In this document: one piece after another, positions 8,248 to 17,021 of the stretch
Position numbering within the stretch: the stretch's first letter is position 1
Layout of the letters: every line of letters starts with the position of its first letter
From: Fusobacteria bacterium ZRK30
GTDB taxonomy: Bacteria > Fusobacteriota > Fusobacteriia > Fusobacteriales > Fusobacteriaceae
Reading direction: 5' to 3'
Length of the DNA: 64,000 nucleotides
NCBI GenBank assembly: GCA_024628785.1
Contig: CP102405.1
Span: forward strand, 1,860,001 to 1,924,000
Notes under the pieces: generated by a model
Database searches by the model: none
The model's input: only the letters and a program-made list of their open reading frames with translations
Told to the model about the DNA's origin: nothing
Program-made: the position numbers and the translations under genes

Positions 8248-9231
8248 TTAAATTTTACTATTTAACATCTCAATAAACCTTTTCTCTAAAGGATAAACTT
8301 TATATTTTCCCAACAAATTATTCTCTAAACAATAATTAAAAGTTTCTACCATCCCTTCTTTAAAACTGTAATCTATAGATCCGCCTTTTTCATTGAGTTT
8401 AGAAATATCCCCATATAAATTTTCAGTTCTAAAAGGAAACCAGTCTCTCACTTTAATATTACTGTCATCTATACCTTCAATTATGGCTTTTTTCCCTACC
8501 ACTTCTTCCATAATTTTTAACATTTCTTTAAAATTCATATATTCATTTCCCGATATATTAAAAATATTATTGTTAAAATTATCATTTTTTACAGCTTTAA
8601 AGATATTATTAGCCAGATCTTTAACGTATCCAAATTGAATAATTGAATCTTTGGAAGGCACAAAAATTGGTTTTTCATCTAAAATTCGGTTAAAAAAATA
8701 AGTTTCTCTATCCAGATTATTCTCAGGTCCAAAAATATAAAAAGGTCTGAAAATAACAAAATTAGAATTATTTCTCGTGGAAAACTCTTTAAGTGTTTCT
8801 TCACATAAAAATTTATTTAGAGCGTAATTCCCCCAAATAAAATTTCCACCTATTTCGTCCTCTTCTTTTGCTGGTACTTTTTTTATATTTTGATAAACAG
8901 AAGCGCTGCTTATAAAGATATATTTTTTATACTTCCCCTTAAGAATCTCCAGAGACATTTTTATTTGCTCTGGTTCATAAGCAGATACATCGATAATGGC
9001 TTCAAATTTATGTGAGTCTAAAAGACAATGTAAATCCAAAAGGTTGTATAGATCTAAAAGAGTACATACCTCTTTCCTTTTATTTCTATCTCCCTTTAGA
9101 TGAATTGCTCCTGAAGGATTGATTCGCGTACCTCTGTTAAAGACATATACCTGATATTTTTCAGCTATTAATTTTTCACATATATGTTTTCCTAAAAATT
9201 GATTCCCACCTAAAATTAAGACTTTTTTCAT
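8248..9231 (-). CDS. NAD-dependent epimerase/dehydratase with a repeat insertion
   Basis: 327 residues, extended short-chain dehydrogenase type. The Rossmann motif GGNQFLGKH is at the N-terminus, with a Ser/Thr-Ser-Val-Tyr region (FISSASVYQN) and the YALNK catalytic Tyr-Lys pair. Typical substrates are nucleotide sugars. An odd feature is a threefold decayed hexapeptide repeat, LLDLYN-LLDLHC-LLDSHK, from residue about 58 (an 18-nt tandem repeat at about 9010-9065) lying just before the DVSAYEP strand. A GGAGGGG ribosome site precedes the ATG. Confidence 0.85.
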   Translation of the reverse strand: MKKVLILGGNQFLGKHICEKLIAEKYQVYVFNRGTRINPSGAIHLKGDRNKRKEVCTLLDLYNLLDLHCLLDSHKFEAIIDVSAYEPEQIKMSLEILKGKYKKYIFISSASVYQNIKKVPAKEEDEIGGNFIWGNYALNKFLCEETLKEFSTRNNSNFVIFRPFYIFGPENNLDRETYFFNRILDEKPIFVPSKDSIIQFGYVKDLANNIFKAVKNDNFNNNIFNISGNEYMNFKEMLKIMEEVVGKKAIIEGIDDSNIKVRDWFPFRTENLYGDISKLNEKGGSIDYSFKEGMVETFNYCLENNLLGKYKVYPLEKRFIEMLNSKI

Positions 9232-9375
9232 TTAACCCCTCCATGACTTATCTTAGACATTAAAAATAAATGATTATATTTGATTATTTTTTAATTTCCT
9301 TTTATTTGATTTACAATTTTTTATATAATATCCTTTATTTAACTATTATTAATACAGAAATATTTTTCTAATATA

Positions 9376-9404
9376 TTGTAACTTTATTTTAATTTTGCTA
9401 CAAT
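9376..9404 (+). promoter_or_regulatory. Promoter of the OmpA-family gene
   Basis: TTGTAA at 9376-9381, 17-nt spacer, TACAAT at 9399-9404, about 50 nt ahead of the start codon at 9457. Confidence 0.55.
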
Positions 9405-9456
9405 TAATTATTAAGTAAATATTAAGCAAATGCTTTCAAATACAAGGAGGAATAAT

Positions 9457-10494
9457 ATGAAAAAACTATCAATTATGCTTGCAGCCATAGCAATCAGCGG
9501 AATAACTTATGGAGCTCAATTAGAACTTAAAGGTGGCTTTGAACCTTGGAGAGAAGGTAATAATTCATACTCAAGCTTTGATAAGGGAGGAAGTTTAGGA
9601 GCAGAACTATTATTCAATGCTGAAAACAGACCTTTTGACTACGGTATTGGAATGGAATGGAAATCTGAATTTTCTGGTGGAGATGGAAACAATGTATTAG
9701 CAGAAACAAAAGCAAATGCTTTTCCTATATATTTGACTGGTAAATATGGGATTGGAGAAGATTTATTTTATTTAGTCGGTAGAGCGGGGTGGTCAATCTA
9801 TGACAATTCTAGTGCTAAAGATGGGTTCTATGGTGCTGTTGGTATAGGAAAAGAACTTGGAAACTTCACTTTAGAAGCGCTTTATGAGTCTATGGATCTA
9901 AGTGGTTCTTCTGACATGTATTCAGGTGATAGAGCTAACTTAGCTTCTATCAAATTTGGTTATAAATTTGGTGAAAACAAGAGAGACGTAATCTCAAGAG
10001 AAAAAGAAGCCGCTGCTAAAGCTGAATATGAAAAACAGCAAGCAGAAATAAAAAAATTGGAAGAAGAGAATAGGTTAGCTCAAGAAAGACAGATAGAAGA
10101 GCAAAATAGATTAGCTCAAGAAAAAGCCCTTAGGGAAACAATGCTTGATAAATACAGCTCTTTAGTAGTTACAGAAAATTACGAAACTAATAAATTAGAG
10201 TCTGATACTAATAACGAATCATTTTTTAAAAACATCGATAACGATTTAGCTGAGGAATCAGGAATACTTAAAGTGACAAGTTATACTGATAATAGAGGTT
10301 CTGAAGAATATAATAGAAACCTTTCCCAAGAAAGAGCTGATAGGGTAGCTGATAAAATTAAGGCCAACCTTAATAATGAAAATATTGAAGTTATATCTGA
10401 AGGATTAGGAGAAACTAATTTCTTAAATGATAATTCTACTCTTGAGCAAAGAAAAAATAACAGAAGAACAGAAATTAATTTTATAGCTGAATAA
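9457..10494 (+). CDS. OmpA-family outer-membrane protein
   Basis: 345 residues. Signal peptide (MKKLSIMLAAIAISGITYGA), then an eight-strand-like beta barrel (about 20-175), a long charged coiled coil (about 180-230, with repeated EEQNRLAQEK-type units) and a C-terminal OmpA-like domain that binds peptidoglycan (TDNRG and NRNLSQERADRV). The start at 9457 follows AAGGAGG; the longer reading at 9430 would spoil the signal peptide. It probably links outer membrane and cell wall. The OmpA domain looks short at its front but ends normally (NNRRTEINF). Single gene with its own promoter and terminator. Confidence 0.88.
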   Translation: MKKLSIMLAAIAISGITYGAQLELKGGFEPWREGNNSYSSFDKGGSLGAELLFNAENRPFDYGIGMEWKSEFSGGDGNNVLAETKANAFPIYLTGKYGIGEDLFYLVGRAGWSIYDNSSAKDGFYGAVGIGKELGNFTLEALYESMDLSGSSDMYSGDRANLASIKFGYKFGENKRDVISREKEAAAKAEYEKQQAEIKKLEEENRLAQERQIEEQNRLAQEKALRETMLDKYSSLVVTENYETNKLESDTNNESFFKNIDNDLAEESGILKVTSYTDNRGSEEYNRNLSQERADRVADKIKANLNNENIEVISEGLGETNFLNDNSTLEQRKNNRRTEINFIAE

Positions 10495-10504
10495 ATATAA
10501 TAAT

Positions 10505-10535
10505 AAAAACAGGATGATTCTCATCCTGTTTTTTA
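10505..10535 (+). terminator. Terminator after the OmpA gene
   Basis: AAAAACAGGATGA pairs with TCATCCTGTTTTT, followed by TTATTTT. Between here and 10801 there is only a possible TATAAT (about 10664) for the ClC gene; I see nothing else. Confidence 0.8.
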
Positions 10536-10800
10536 TTTTCATTATTTATATCTCGTCCTGCAGCTTAAAGTATAGGGTTATTTTTCTTAGAATAAAGTCT
10601 CATCCCATCTACTAATTATACCTTAAAAGTAATAAAATATCCTTAAATTACTCCTTTCATGTAGTATAATTAATATAGATAAATAATTATTGAATGTTCA
10701 TAAAATTTGAGTACTCTGAAGATCCTCTAAATACTAGTAAACCTCATGAAAAATATTGTAAAAAAAGAATACTTTCAACAATAAAAAAAGGGAGAATTAA

Positions 10801-11307
10801 ATGAAATTAGGTAATTTAAGTGAAATCGTTCAAAATAAAAATATCAGGCTGTATCTATTAAGTATTATAACTGGTATTTTGACAGGATTAGTAGTCGTAG
10901 CTTATCGCATTTCTCTAAATTTAATGACTAACCTCAGAATAAAAACTTTTTCTGAGATAGCTTCAGGTAAACTATATTTATTCGGAATAACTATAGTTGT
11001 TTTTATTTTTATTGCAATCACACTCAACAGATTAATTACTAAACATCCTATGATAAAAGGAAGTGGAATTCCACAAATAAAAGGGGTACTTCTCATGCAA
11101 TTTGAATATAGTTGGATTAAAGAACTTTTTTATAAATTCATTGGAGGTCTTCTCAGTATTGGAAGTGGCCTTTCTCTTGGAAGGGGAGGACCGTCTATCC
11201 AATTAGGATCTCAGATCGGGTATGGGATTGGAAAAATTTTTAAAGTTTCTGATAAGAATAAAAAACATCTTATAAGCAGCGGTGGGGCTGTTGCAAGTTT
11301 TGTGTAA
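10801..11307 (+). pseudogene. ClC-family chloride channel/antiporter, 3' end lost
   Basis: 168 residues remain of a protein that is usually above 400. The N-terminal transmembrane helices and two ClC ion-pathway signatures are present (GSGIPQ near residue 87 and GRGGPSIQLGSQ near 125). The frame ends GGAVASFV exactly where the IS256 inverted repeat TTTTGTGTAA begins, so the element supplies the stop codon. The second half of the channel is absent beyond the IS, so it was deleted and not merely displaced. A non-functional product is expected. Confidence 0.9.
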
Positions 11308-12777
11308 ACTCTAAAAATCAATGTAAAATTTCTATAAAATAGAGAGGTATAATTACTTTAATTATTACTTCTCCTTTTTAATATATTAGAACTTTAATTT
11401 TTGTATGTCAAGATTAGAGCCTAAAATTAGCCTCTTTGAAAAGGTATATTTTAGATTGCACTTACTTTAATCGTTCTTCAAAAAATATTTGCAATTGGGA
11501 GTGAATTATACCCCAATCTCTTCGGCGCCCAGTCCATTTCTGTGTGATATCCATTGTAATAAGATAAAGGAGCTTGAATAGACTATCATCTGAAGGAAAA
11601 ACAGATCTACTTTTACTTGGTTTTCTTAACTGTCTATTAAATCCCTCTATTGTATTAGTTGTATAAATTAGAGTCCTGATTTCTTGTGGATATTTAAAAT
11701 ATGTAGATAAGTTGGCCCAATTAGACTTCCAGGAAATAGCTATTTGTGGATATTTCTTCTTCCATTTTTCTTCAAAATTATCTAATTCAAATAGAGCAAT
11801 ATCTTCTGTATTAGCTTTATAAACTTTTTTTAGGTCTATCATCAGCTCTTTAATATCTTTGTAGGATACATATCTAGTCGTATTTCTAATTTGATGGATT
11901 ATACACTGTTGTATTTCTGTATCAGGATAAACTGCTAAGATAGCATTAGAAAAGCCTGTCAATCCATCAACACATACGATGAGAATATCATTTAAACCCC
12001 GATTTTTTAATTCATTCATTTTTAGCAGCCAGAATTTAGCACTTTCATTTTCACCAACCCACATTCCTAATACTTCTTTCATACCATCCATATTAATTCC
12101 AATGGCTATGTAGACCGCCTTTTTAACTATGCGCCCTTCGCTACGAACATTGTAATGGATAGCGTCCATAAATACTACAGCATATCTTTCTTCTAGAGGT
12201 CTATCTTGCCATTCTTTGGCAACAGGAAGTATTTTATCAGTAATTCTACTGATAGAGCTTTCAGAGACATCAAAATCATACATATCAGCAACATGGTACT
12301 TGATATCGCTAAGAGTCATCCCTTTAGCGAATAAAGATGTAACTTTTCTCTCAAACTCTTGAGTTATTGAATTTTGATTTTTTTTAATAATTTGTGGCTC
12401 AAATTCATTATCTCTATCTCTAGGAACAGAGATATCAATTATTCCAGAACTGCCCTTTAAAGATTTTTTAGAATAACCATTTCTAGAGTTATCTGTAAGT
12501 TTATTTCTATAGTCATATTTACTATAGCCAAGTTGTTCCTCTAATTCTCCTTCTAAAGCATTTTCTAGCATTTGACCCATCATCTCTCTGGCTAATGCGC
12601 CAAGATCTAAACTGTCATAACTGGGTAATTTTTTTAGATAATCCTTAATTAATTCTTTTCGCGCAAGTTCATCAGGTGATAGATCTTTGTCTCTTTTTCT
12701 CATGAAAAAAACCTCCGTTTTAGTGTGATTTTATTCTACACCAATTTGGAGGTTTACACAAAATATGAGACAGACCC
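11284..12777 (-). mobile_element. IS256-family insertion sequence
   Basis: A transposase gene flanked by inverted repeats. The right end is GGGTCTGTCTCATATTTTGTGTAAAC on the minus strand. The left shares TTTTGTGTAAAC at 11298-11309 and may extend as a degenerate copy to 11284 (9 of the next 14 bases match). No direct repeat flanks the element; instead it joins a truncated ClC gene to a truncated gene start on the other side, which implies a deletion after insertion. Confidence 0.88.
11462..12703 (-). CDS. IS256-family transposase, intact
   Basis: 413 residues, the normal length for a Mutator-type transposase. The DDE residues are in VFMDAIHYN, IVCVDGLTGF and NTIEGFNRQLRK. The N-terminal region has the family start DLSPDELARKELIKD and the GQMLENALEGELEEQLGY motif. 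There is no frame break, so this copy may still be able to move if both ends are functional. A GGAGG lies upstream of the ATG. Confidence 0.95.
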   Translation of the reverse strand: MRKRDKDLSPDELARKELIKDYLKKLPSYDSLDLGALAREMMGQMLENALEGELEEQLGYSKYDYRNKLTDNSRNGYSKKSLKGSSGIIDISVPRDRDNEFEPQIIKKNQNSITQEFERKVTSLFAKGMTLSDIKYHVADMYDFDVSESSISRITDKILPVAKEWQDRPLEERYAVVFMDAIHYNVRSEGRIVKKAVYIAIGINMDGMKEVLGMWVGENESAKFWLLKMNELKNRGLNDILIVCVDGLTGFSNAILAVYPDTEIQQCIIHQIRNTTRYVSYKDIKELMIDLKKVYKANTEDIALFELDNFEEKWKKKYPQIAISWKSNWANLSTYFKYPQEIRTLIYTTNTIEGFNRQLRKPSKSRSVFPSDDSLFKLLYLITMDITQKWTGRRRDWGIIHSQLQIFFEERLK

Positions 12778-12835
12778 TATTTATCCTATCCTTTAAATAA
12801 TGTGAATCCATCCAATTTTCATATTTCTTTTCCAT
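12778..12835 (-). pseudogene. 5' fragment of a gene cut by IS256, possibly a phospho-sugar mutase
   Basis: AAGGAG, then ATG at 12835 opens MEKKYENWMDSHYLKDRIN and runs straight into the IS256 end. The start resembles the N-termini of bacterial phosphohexomutases (a short helix with an EKYxxWL pattern), but 19 residues are too few to be sure. The remainder of the gene is missing. The following 12841-13020 holds no gene. Confidence 0.5.
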
Positions 12836-13023
12836 ATTTTTCTCCTTATTAAAATTCATTATTTTTTATTAAAATTATTTATTCTAATAAGGAATATTAT
12901 ATTGTTTTAACCATTTTCCTTCCCCCGTTATTACTTTTTGTACAGTATTTATACTTTGTAGATATCTCGCCCCGTGGCTTGTACTAGTGGTTCTAATTTC
13001 TGTCTACTCATACAACTGTACAA

Positions 13024-13437
13024 TTATAAAGAAATCTTTTGTTTTTTAAAAAAATTTGCATATTTATCATAAAAGGCTTCCTCTATAGAATCTCTCTGAA
13101 CTCTTAATCCATTATCTATAACTTTAGCTCCTAAACCTTCTATTTTTTTTATCCATTTATCCATCCATGACTCATCCCCTGAACCATAACTACCAAATAG
13201 CCCCAGTGTTTTTCCATTTAATTCATAATTAATATTATCTATAAATGTTTCCATTTCTAGACTCAGTTCTTCGTCTCCATAAGCGGCACACCCTAATATA
13301 AGAGTATCCTCTCCTTTGAGAACATTAGAATCAAAGTTATTAATATTTACTACCACTGCACCACTGAGTTTTTCTTTAAGTTTTAGTGCTACTTTTTCTG
13401 TGTTTCCTGTTTCTGTATAATATAAAATATATAACAT
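13024..13437 (-). CDS. Flavodoxin
   Basis: 137 residues: a short-chain flavodoxin, a cytoplasmic FMN electron carrier. The phosphate-binding loop is YYTETGNTEKVA at the N-terminus, and the FMN-flanking loops are seen in GCAAYGDEEL and GLFGSYGSGDESWM. The start at 13437 is preferred because the TETGN loop then sits at the usual distance and AAGGATG lies ahead. Its position beside two extracytoplasmic FMN-binding genes suggests a shared redox role, which is inference. Confidence 0.9.
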   Translation of the reverse strand: MLYILYYTETGNTEKVALKLKEKLSGAVVVNINNFDSNVLKGEDTLILGCAAYGDEELSLEMETFIDNINYELNGKTLGLFGSYGSGDESWMDKWIKKIEGLGAKVIDNGLRVQRDSIEEAFYDKYANFFKKQKISL

Positions 13438-13600
13438 TTCAATCATCCTTTATTTTTTATTTTTTTCTTCAAAATATTATAACAGATTTAATTTGAATTT
13501 TCGGTAACATTTGTTACTCTTTCAACTGATTTCTAAAAATAAAAAAGGAATAATTCTCTAATCTTTAACCCTTGTTAAGGACGCTAAAAAAATCATCTCT

Positions 13601-13960
13601 TTATTCAAAATTAACTCCTGCTTCTACAACCGCTTCTCTTACAGCTTCCTTGATCCCTTCAGAGATATACGTAGCTCCTGCAACATTATCTACTTCTAAA
13701 CTCTGATTCATAATGATCTCTGGAATCACACTGTCCATGGCTGTCTTCGCTATACCAGGAGTATCCCCATGTTTTGTTACTATAATGTTTTTAATTTCCT
13801 TTCCATCCATAGTAACCTTGACCCATACCTCGCCTAAAAACCCTTGGCCTTTCCCCTTGTATTCAGGCATAGCGGTAAACTTATCGTAAAGCACTACAAG
13901 CACTGCAATACAAGCAAATACTATTAGGATCTTCTGCCTTATACTTTCAATCCTTTTCAT
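13601..13960 (-). CDS. Membrane-anchored FMN-binding domain protein
   Basis: 119 residues: one N-terminal transmembrane helix (about 11-27) and a single FMN_bind domain facing outward. It contains DNVAGATYIS (91-100), which fits the DxxxGA[ST] motif in which ApbE attaches FMN covalently to Thr, here Thr97. The family includes RnfG/NqrC-type subunits and small extracellular electron carriers. It lies 39 bp downstream of a second FMN-binding gene and probably shares its transcript. The ribosome site AGGGGG precedes the ATG. Confidence 0.88.
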   Translation of the reverse strand: MKRIESIRQKILIVFACIAVLVVLYDKFTAMPEYKGKGQGFLGEVWVKVTMDGKEIKNIIVTKHGDTPGIAKTAMDSVIPEIIMNQSLEVDNVAGATYISEGIKEAVREAVVEAGVNFE

Positions 13961-13999
13961 TGTTAATTCCCCCTAAAAACTGTCTGAAATTTTATTTTT

Positions 14000-15037
14000 C
14001 TAAAAACGTCCTTTAATAACATCTTTTTCATCGAGAACACCGGCTTTTACCAAAGCATCCATATAAGAAGTATTTTCCCGTGACATACGTACTGTAGATC
14101 CCGCTATCCCGTCAAATGAATTTTGAACAGTTTTAGTTGCGCCGGCAGTTATATCTATTCCAAAATAATTATTTTCATTGATAGCTCCTGAATACCTCTT
14201 AGGAGACCAATCTATTAATGACTTTACTTCATTGACGTTTTTACCAATAAGATATTTTGCAACGGCATTATAGTTCCCATTCCAGCCTCCGTTGGAATGG
14301 AATCCGTATTTAGCATCCATCTTTTCAGGAACTCCGTTGTTAAACTTTACACCTAAAGCAGTTAGGACCTCAATAAGGGTTGAATTTTTATCCGTTCCCT
14401 TTAAAATCCCTCTCTTTTTAATTACATGGTTAAAAGGGTGAATTGCATATAAATTCTTCCCTTCCAGTTTAGACCAGTCTTTTGGTTTTAACATTCCACT
14501 TTTTGAAGTTTTTACCGTAGGAATTAATTCTTTATTGATAACTAGATCCTCAAATTTTGAATTAAAGTCAAAACCGGGTTTAAATTTAGTTTCTAACTGG
14601 TAACGAATAACAGCATCTACTATTGCAAGAGCCACTGTTCCATCATCATCTACTGCAACAGCATAGAATCCCATCTTATCGTTAGTTTTTATATCAAACA
14701 TGGATATACCCTTCTTGTACTCAGGACCTGGAGTAGCTTTAACAGGATCTACGGAAAATTCCACCGATACGTCAGCTTCAGGGTTATTTCTAGCTATCCA
14801 TTTTCCTTTTTTTGAAACTAAAAAGTCCATCTTTGCATCTGTAATTGTCCCATCCTTTTCCAATGTCAAGACTGTTTCAATCTTTTGTTTAGCTTCTTTT
14901 AGAGCCACACCCTTGGAGTGCCCCTTCCAGTATATCCCCTTATATGTTCCGCTATAATCCTTTTCATCTAATACTCCATATGCTGTCAGAGAAAAGATTA
15001 AGACACCTGCCCCCAATAACATTAATTTTTTTTTCAA
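14000..15037 (-). CDS. Exported protein with two flavinylation motifs (FMN_bind type)
   Basis: 345 residues from a TTG start at 15037, chosen because AGGAGGT lies 6 nt ahead and the signal peptide (KKKLMLLGAGVLIFSLTA) then begins correctly; the ATG at 15103 adds a non-signal leader. The middle has two similar mixed-fold regions I cannot assign. Near the C-terminus two ApbE-type motifs sit 14 residues apart, DITAGAT (Thr301) and DGIAGST (Thr315), so two FMN groups are possible. It probably acts in the periplasm or at the cell surface with the small FMN-binding protein encoded next. There is no ApbE gene in the window. Confidence 0.8.
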   Translation of the reverse strand: MKKKLMLLGAGVLIFSLTAYGVLDEKDYSGTYKGIYWKGHSKGVALKEAKQKIETVLTLEKDGTITDAKMDFLVSKKGKWIARNNPEADVSVEFSVDPVKATPGPEYKKGISMFDIKTNDKMGFYAVAVDDDGTVALAIVDAVIRYQLETKFKPGFDFNSKFEDLVINKELIPTVKTSKSGMLKPKDWSKLEGKNLYAIHPFNHVIKKRGILKGTDKNSTLIEVLTALGVKFNNGVPEKMDAKYGFHSNGGWNGNYNAVAKYLIGKNVNEVKSLIDWSPKRYSGAINENNYFGIDITAGATKTVQNSFDGIAGSTVRMSRENTSYMDALVKAGVLDEKDVIKGRF

Positions 15038-15397
15038 AATAATACCTCCTGTCTTTCGTTTATTTATTCGCCTTTTCATTTGACAATAAAACGATTTTAC
15101 CATAAAACATATTGTAAGTGAATAAAAAAATATTTTTATTACAAAATTTTTATAGGGAGAACAGGGGAGCTACTTATAGATCAGGCAGTGTTTATAATTT
15201 ATTGACCAGTTTTCCCTAAAAAAATATAGATCAATAAATAATAATTAATTTTAGTTAAAATGATAATTTGTTTTATTAATTAGACTATAGAATTTTAACT
15301 CTTTAATGGTAAACAAAATACTAAAAAAGAGTAGGAGAATAATTTATGCAACTATGCCTCATTCGTTTCTCATTGTTTACTGTTTTAATAAAAAAAC

Positions 15398-15426
15398 TTG
15401 CAAATATTTTAATTTCAAGATATACT
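15398..15426 (+). promoter_or_regulatory. Promoter of the porin gene
   Basis: TTGCAA at 15398-15403, 17-nt spacer, TATACT at 15421-15426. The predicted start near 15433 gives a 5' leader of about 65 nt. The rest of 15104-15397 has no gene; a 65-codon ORF there overlaps this promoter and is not supported. Confidence 0.6.
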
Positions 15427-15444
15427 TCTTTCGTAAAGTTTGTT

Positions 15445-15461
15445 CGTCAAAGTTTTTGACG
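15445..15461 (+). promoter_or_regulatory. Leader hairpin in the porin 5' UTR
   Basis: CGTCAAA-GTT-TTTGACG forms a perfect 7-bp stem about 40 nt upstream of the ribosome site AGGAGGAAAG. It may stabilise the mRNA or be a regulator target; that is inference. Confidence 0.35.
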
Positions 15462-15499
15462 ACGAATTATAAGTTAGATAGATTATTAGGAGGAAAGAA

Positions 15500-16456
15500 A
15501 TGAACAAGAGAAGAATAGCTTTATTAGCTGGATTAATGACACTGGGAATGGTATCATTTGCAATGGATGAAAATCCAGAAATGTTAAAAAAAGAGGTAAA
15601 ACCATTAAGTATTTTTAGTATCAATGACAGGGTAAGATTTGATGAAAATAGATTAGAAGTAAAAACAAATTTCCACTTCAACGAAAATAACAGATTAGAA
15701 GCGAGAATTAGAAATTACAGTAACGTAGGTAGTGGAGATCTTGGAGATACTAGAGAAAGTGGTAATACCGCAGAAGATAGAACAGAGATGAGATTAAGAT
15801 TACATACCCAAACATCTGTTGACAATATGGAAGTAAGAACAGAATTAAAAACAAATACATACGGCAGTGGAAAAGGTGGAAATAAACAATATTTCAGAGT
15901 TCAGCCAACATGGCACTTATTTACAGACGTTGAAGGATTAAGCTCATTAGTAAGAGCAGGTTTAGCGTTCCAACATTATTCACCAGATGAAGCATCTACA
16001 AAGAATGCTTATTCAATTTCAACATCATTTGAAAACTCATATACAATAAATGATTATTTAGAGATCGAAGGAAATATCTACTATGACTATACTCTAGGTG
16101 GGAAAAATACTCAAGATTATAACAATGTAAAGATAGAGGCATATGCATATGCCAACTATCCACTATATAGTGCTAATGATGTAAAAGTAGAAGCGTTATT
16201 CGAAGGTGGATTTGATCCATATTCATTCGGTGCAAGAAATTTTAATGATTTAAATGATGTAACTGGTAAAGATGTAGATGGTAAAGAATCTTATGTAATT
16301 TATGCAGAACCATCAGTTAAAGCTACTAAAACTTTAAGTGATAGGAACTCACTTTATTTACAAGCTGGATACTATGTAGAACAAAATGACGATAATTCTA
16401 CTGGTAAAGTTGATGATACAGCATTCGTAAGAGTGGGATTTAAAAGCAAGTTTTAA
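15500..16456 (+). CDS. Outer-membrane beta-barrel (porin-like) protein
   Basis: 318 residues with a clear signal peptide (MNKRRIALLAGLMTLGMVSFA) and then alternating, Tyr/Asn-rich amphipathic strands throughout, ending in the classic C-terminal aromatic strand (FVRVGFKSKF). About 12-14 strands can be guessed. It resembles small substrate-specific porins of fusobacteria, but no substrate can be assigned. It has its own promoter, leader hairpin and terminator, so it is a single, probably well-expressed gene. Confidence 0.82.
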   Translation: MNKRRIALLAGLMTLGMVSFAMDENPEMLKKEVKPLSIFSINDRVRFDENRLEVKTNFHFNENNRLEARIRNYSNVGSGDLGDTRESGNTAEDRTEMRLRLHTQTSVDNMEVRTELKTNTYGSGKGGNKQYFRVQPTWHLFTDVEGLSSLVRAGLAFQHYSPDEASTKNAYSISTSFENSYTINDYLEIEGNIYYDYTLGGKNTQDYNNVKIEAYAYANYPLYSANDVKVEALFEGGFDPYSFGARNFNDLNDVTGKDVDGKESYVIYAEPSVKATKTLSDRNSLYLQAGYYVEQNDDNSTGKVDDTAFVRVGFKSKF

Positions 16457-16496
16457 TTAAAATAATAAAAAGTACTCCTAAAATCAGGGGTATTCA

Positions 16497-16530
16497 GACT
16501 GTAGACGATTAAGTTTACAGTCTTTTTTTA
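16497..16530 (+). terminator. Terminator after the porin gene
   Basis: GACTGTAGAC pairs with GTTTACAGTC around a 6-nt loop (one G-T pair), followed by TTTTTTTA. Confidence 0.85.
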
Positions 16531-16538
16531 GTCTTTGT

Positions 16539-16697
16539 TTGCGATTATTTGACCCCTAAAGGTCAAACAAATTCATATTTGTTTGGATTAAAATGATTAA
16601 TTTATCAGGCTTTTGAAATAAAATAAAATTATGTTAGATACAATATGAATTTGCTTTTATACTTAATGATTGTTTTTATTAAAACAATCAAATAATC
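16539..16697. repeat. Large imperfect inverted repeat, possible MITE remnant
   Basis: GCGATTATTTGA near 16540 is repeated inverted as TCAAATAATCGC near 16687-16698, and inside it CAAATTCATATT near 16570 recurs inverted as AATATGAATTTG near 16642. The right arm also contains its own hairpin (GATTGTTT/AAACAATC). The arms are far apart and lie within a 560-bp gene-free stretch; the whole may be a decayed small transposable element. Confidence 0.45.
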
Positions 16698-16940
16698 GCG
16701 GACAAAATTCTAACGAAATCGAAAACAAAGTAGTAAAAAATACCAAATAAAAGGACACTAAATTCATAGTGCCTTCTAAGGCTGATTTTATTACTCTTTA
16801 AAATGAAAGTTACAAAAAAATTAAAAAGTAATATTAAAAGACGCTTATAAAGTGAGAGATCCCTAGTATAGAATAAAACAAATGATGATTTGTCTCAACA
16901 CTTTCTCATTTTTATTTATTAACATAAAAGGGTCTTTAAA

Positions 16941-16969
16941 TTGACATTTTTGATTCATAAATATATACT
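16941..16969 (+). promoter_or_regulatory. Promoter of the 201-aa lipoprotein gene
   Basis: Perfect TTGACA at 16941-16946, 17-nt spacer, TATACT at 16964-16969. Confidence 0.7.
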
Positions 16970-17021
16970 ATAATATAGTGATGAAAGTGTATCTATAGTA
17001 GATTAAAAAGGAGTAGGTGAA

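Noticed and set aside
15306-15503. 65-codon ORF upstream of the porin
   Set aside because: It contains the porin promoter, leader hairpin and ribosome site, has no site of its own, and its peptide shows no protein-like pattern.
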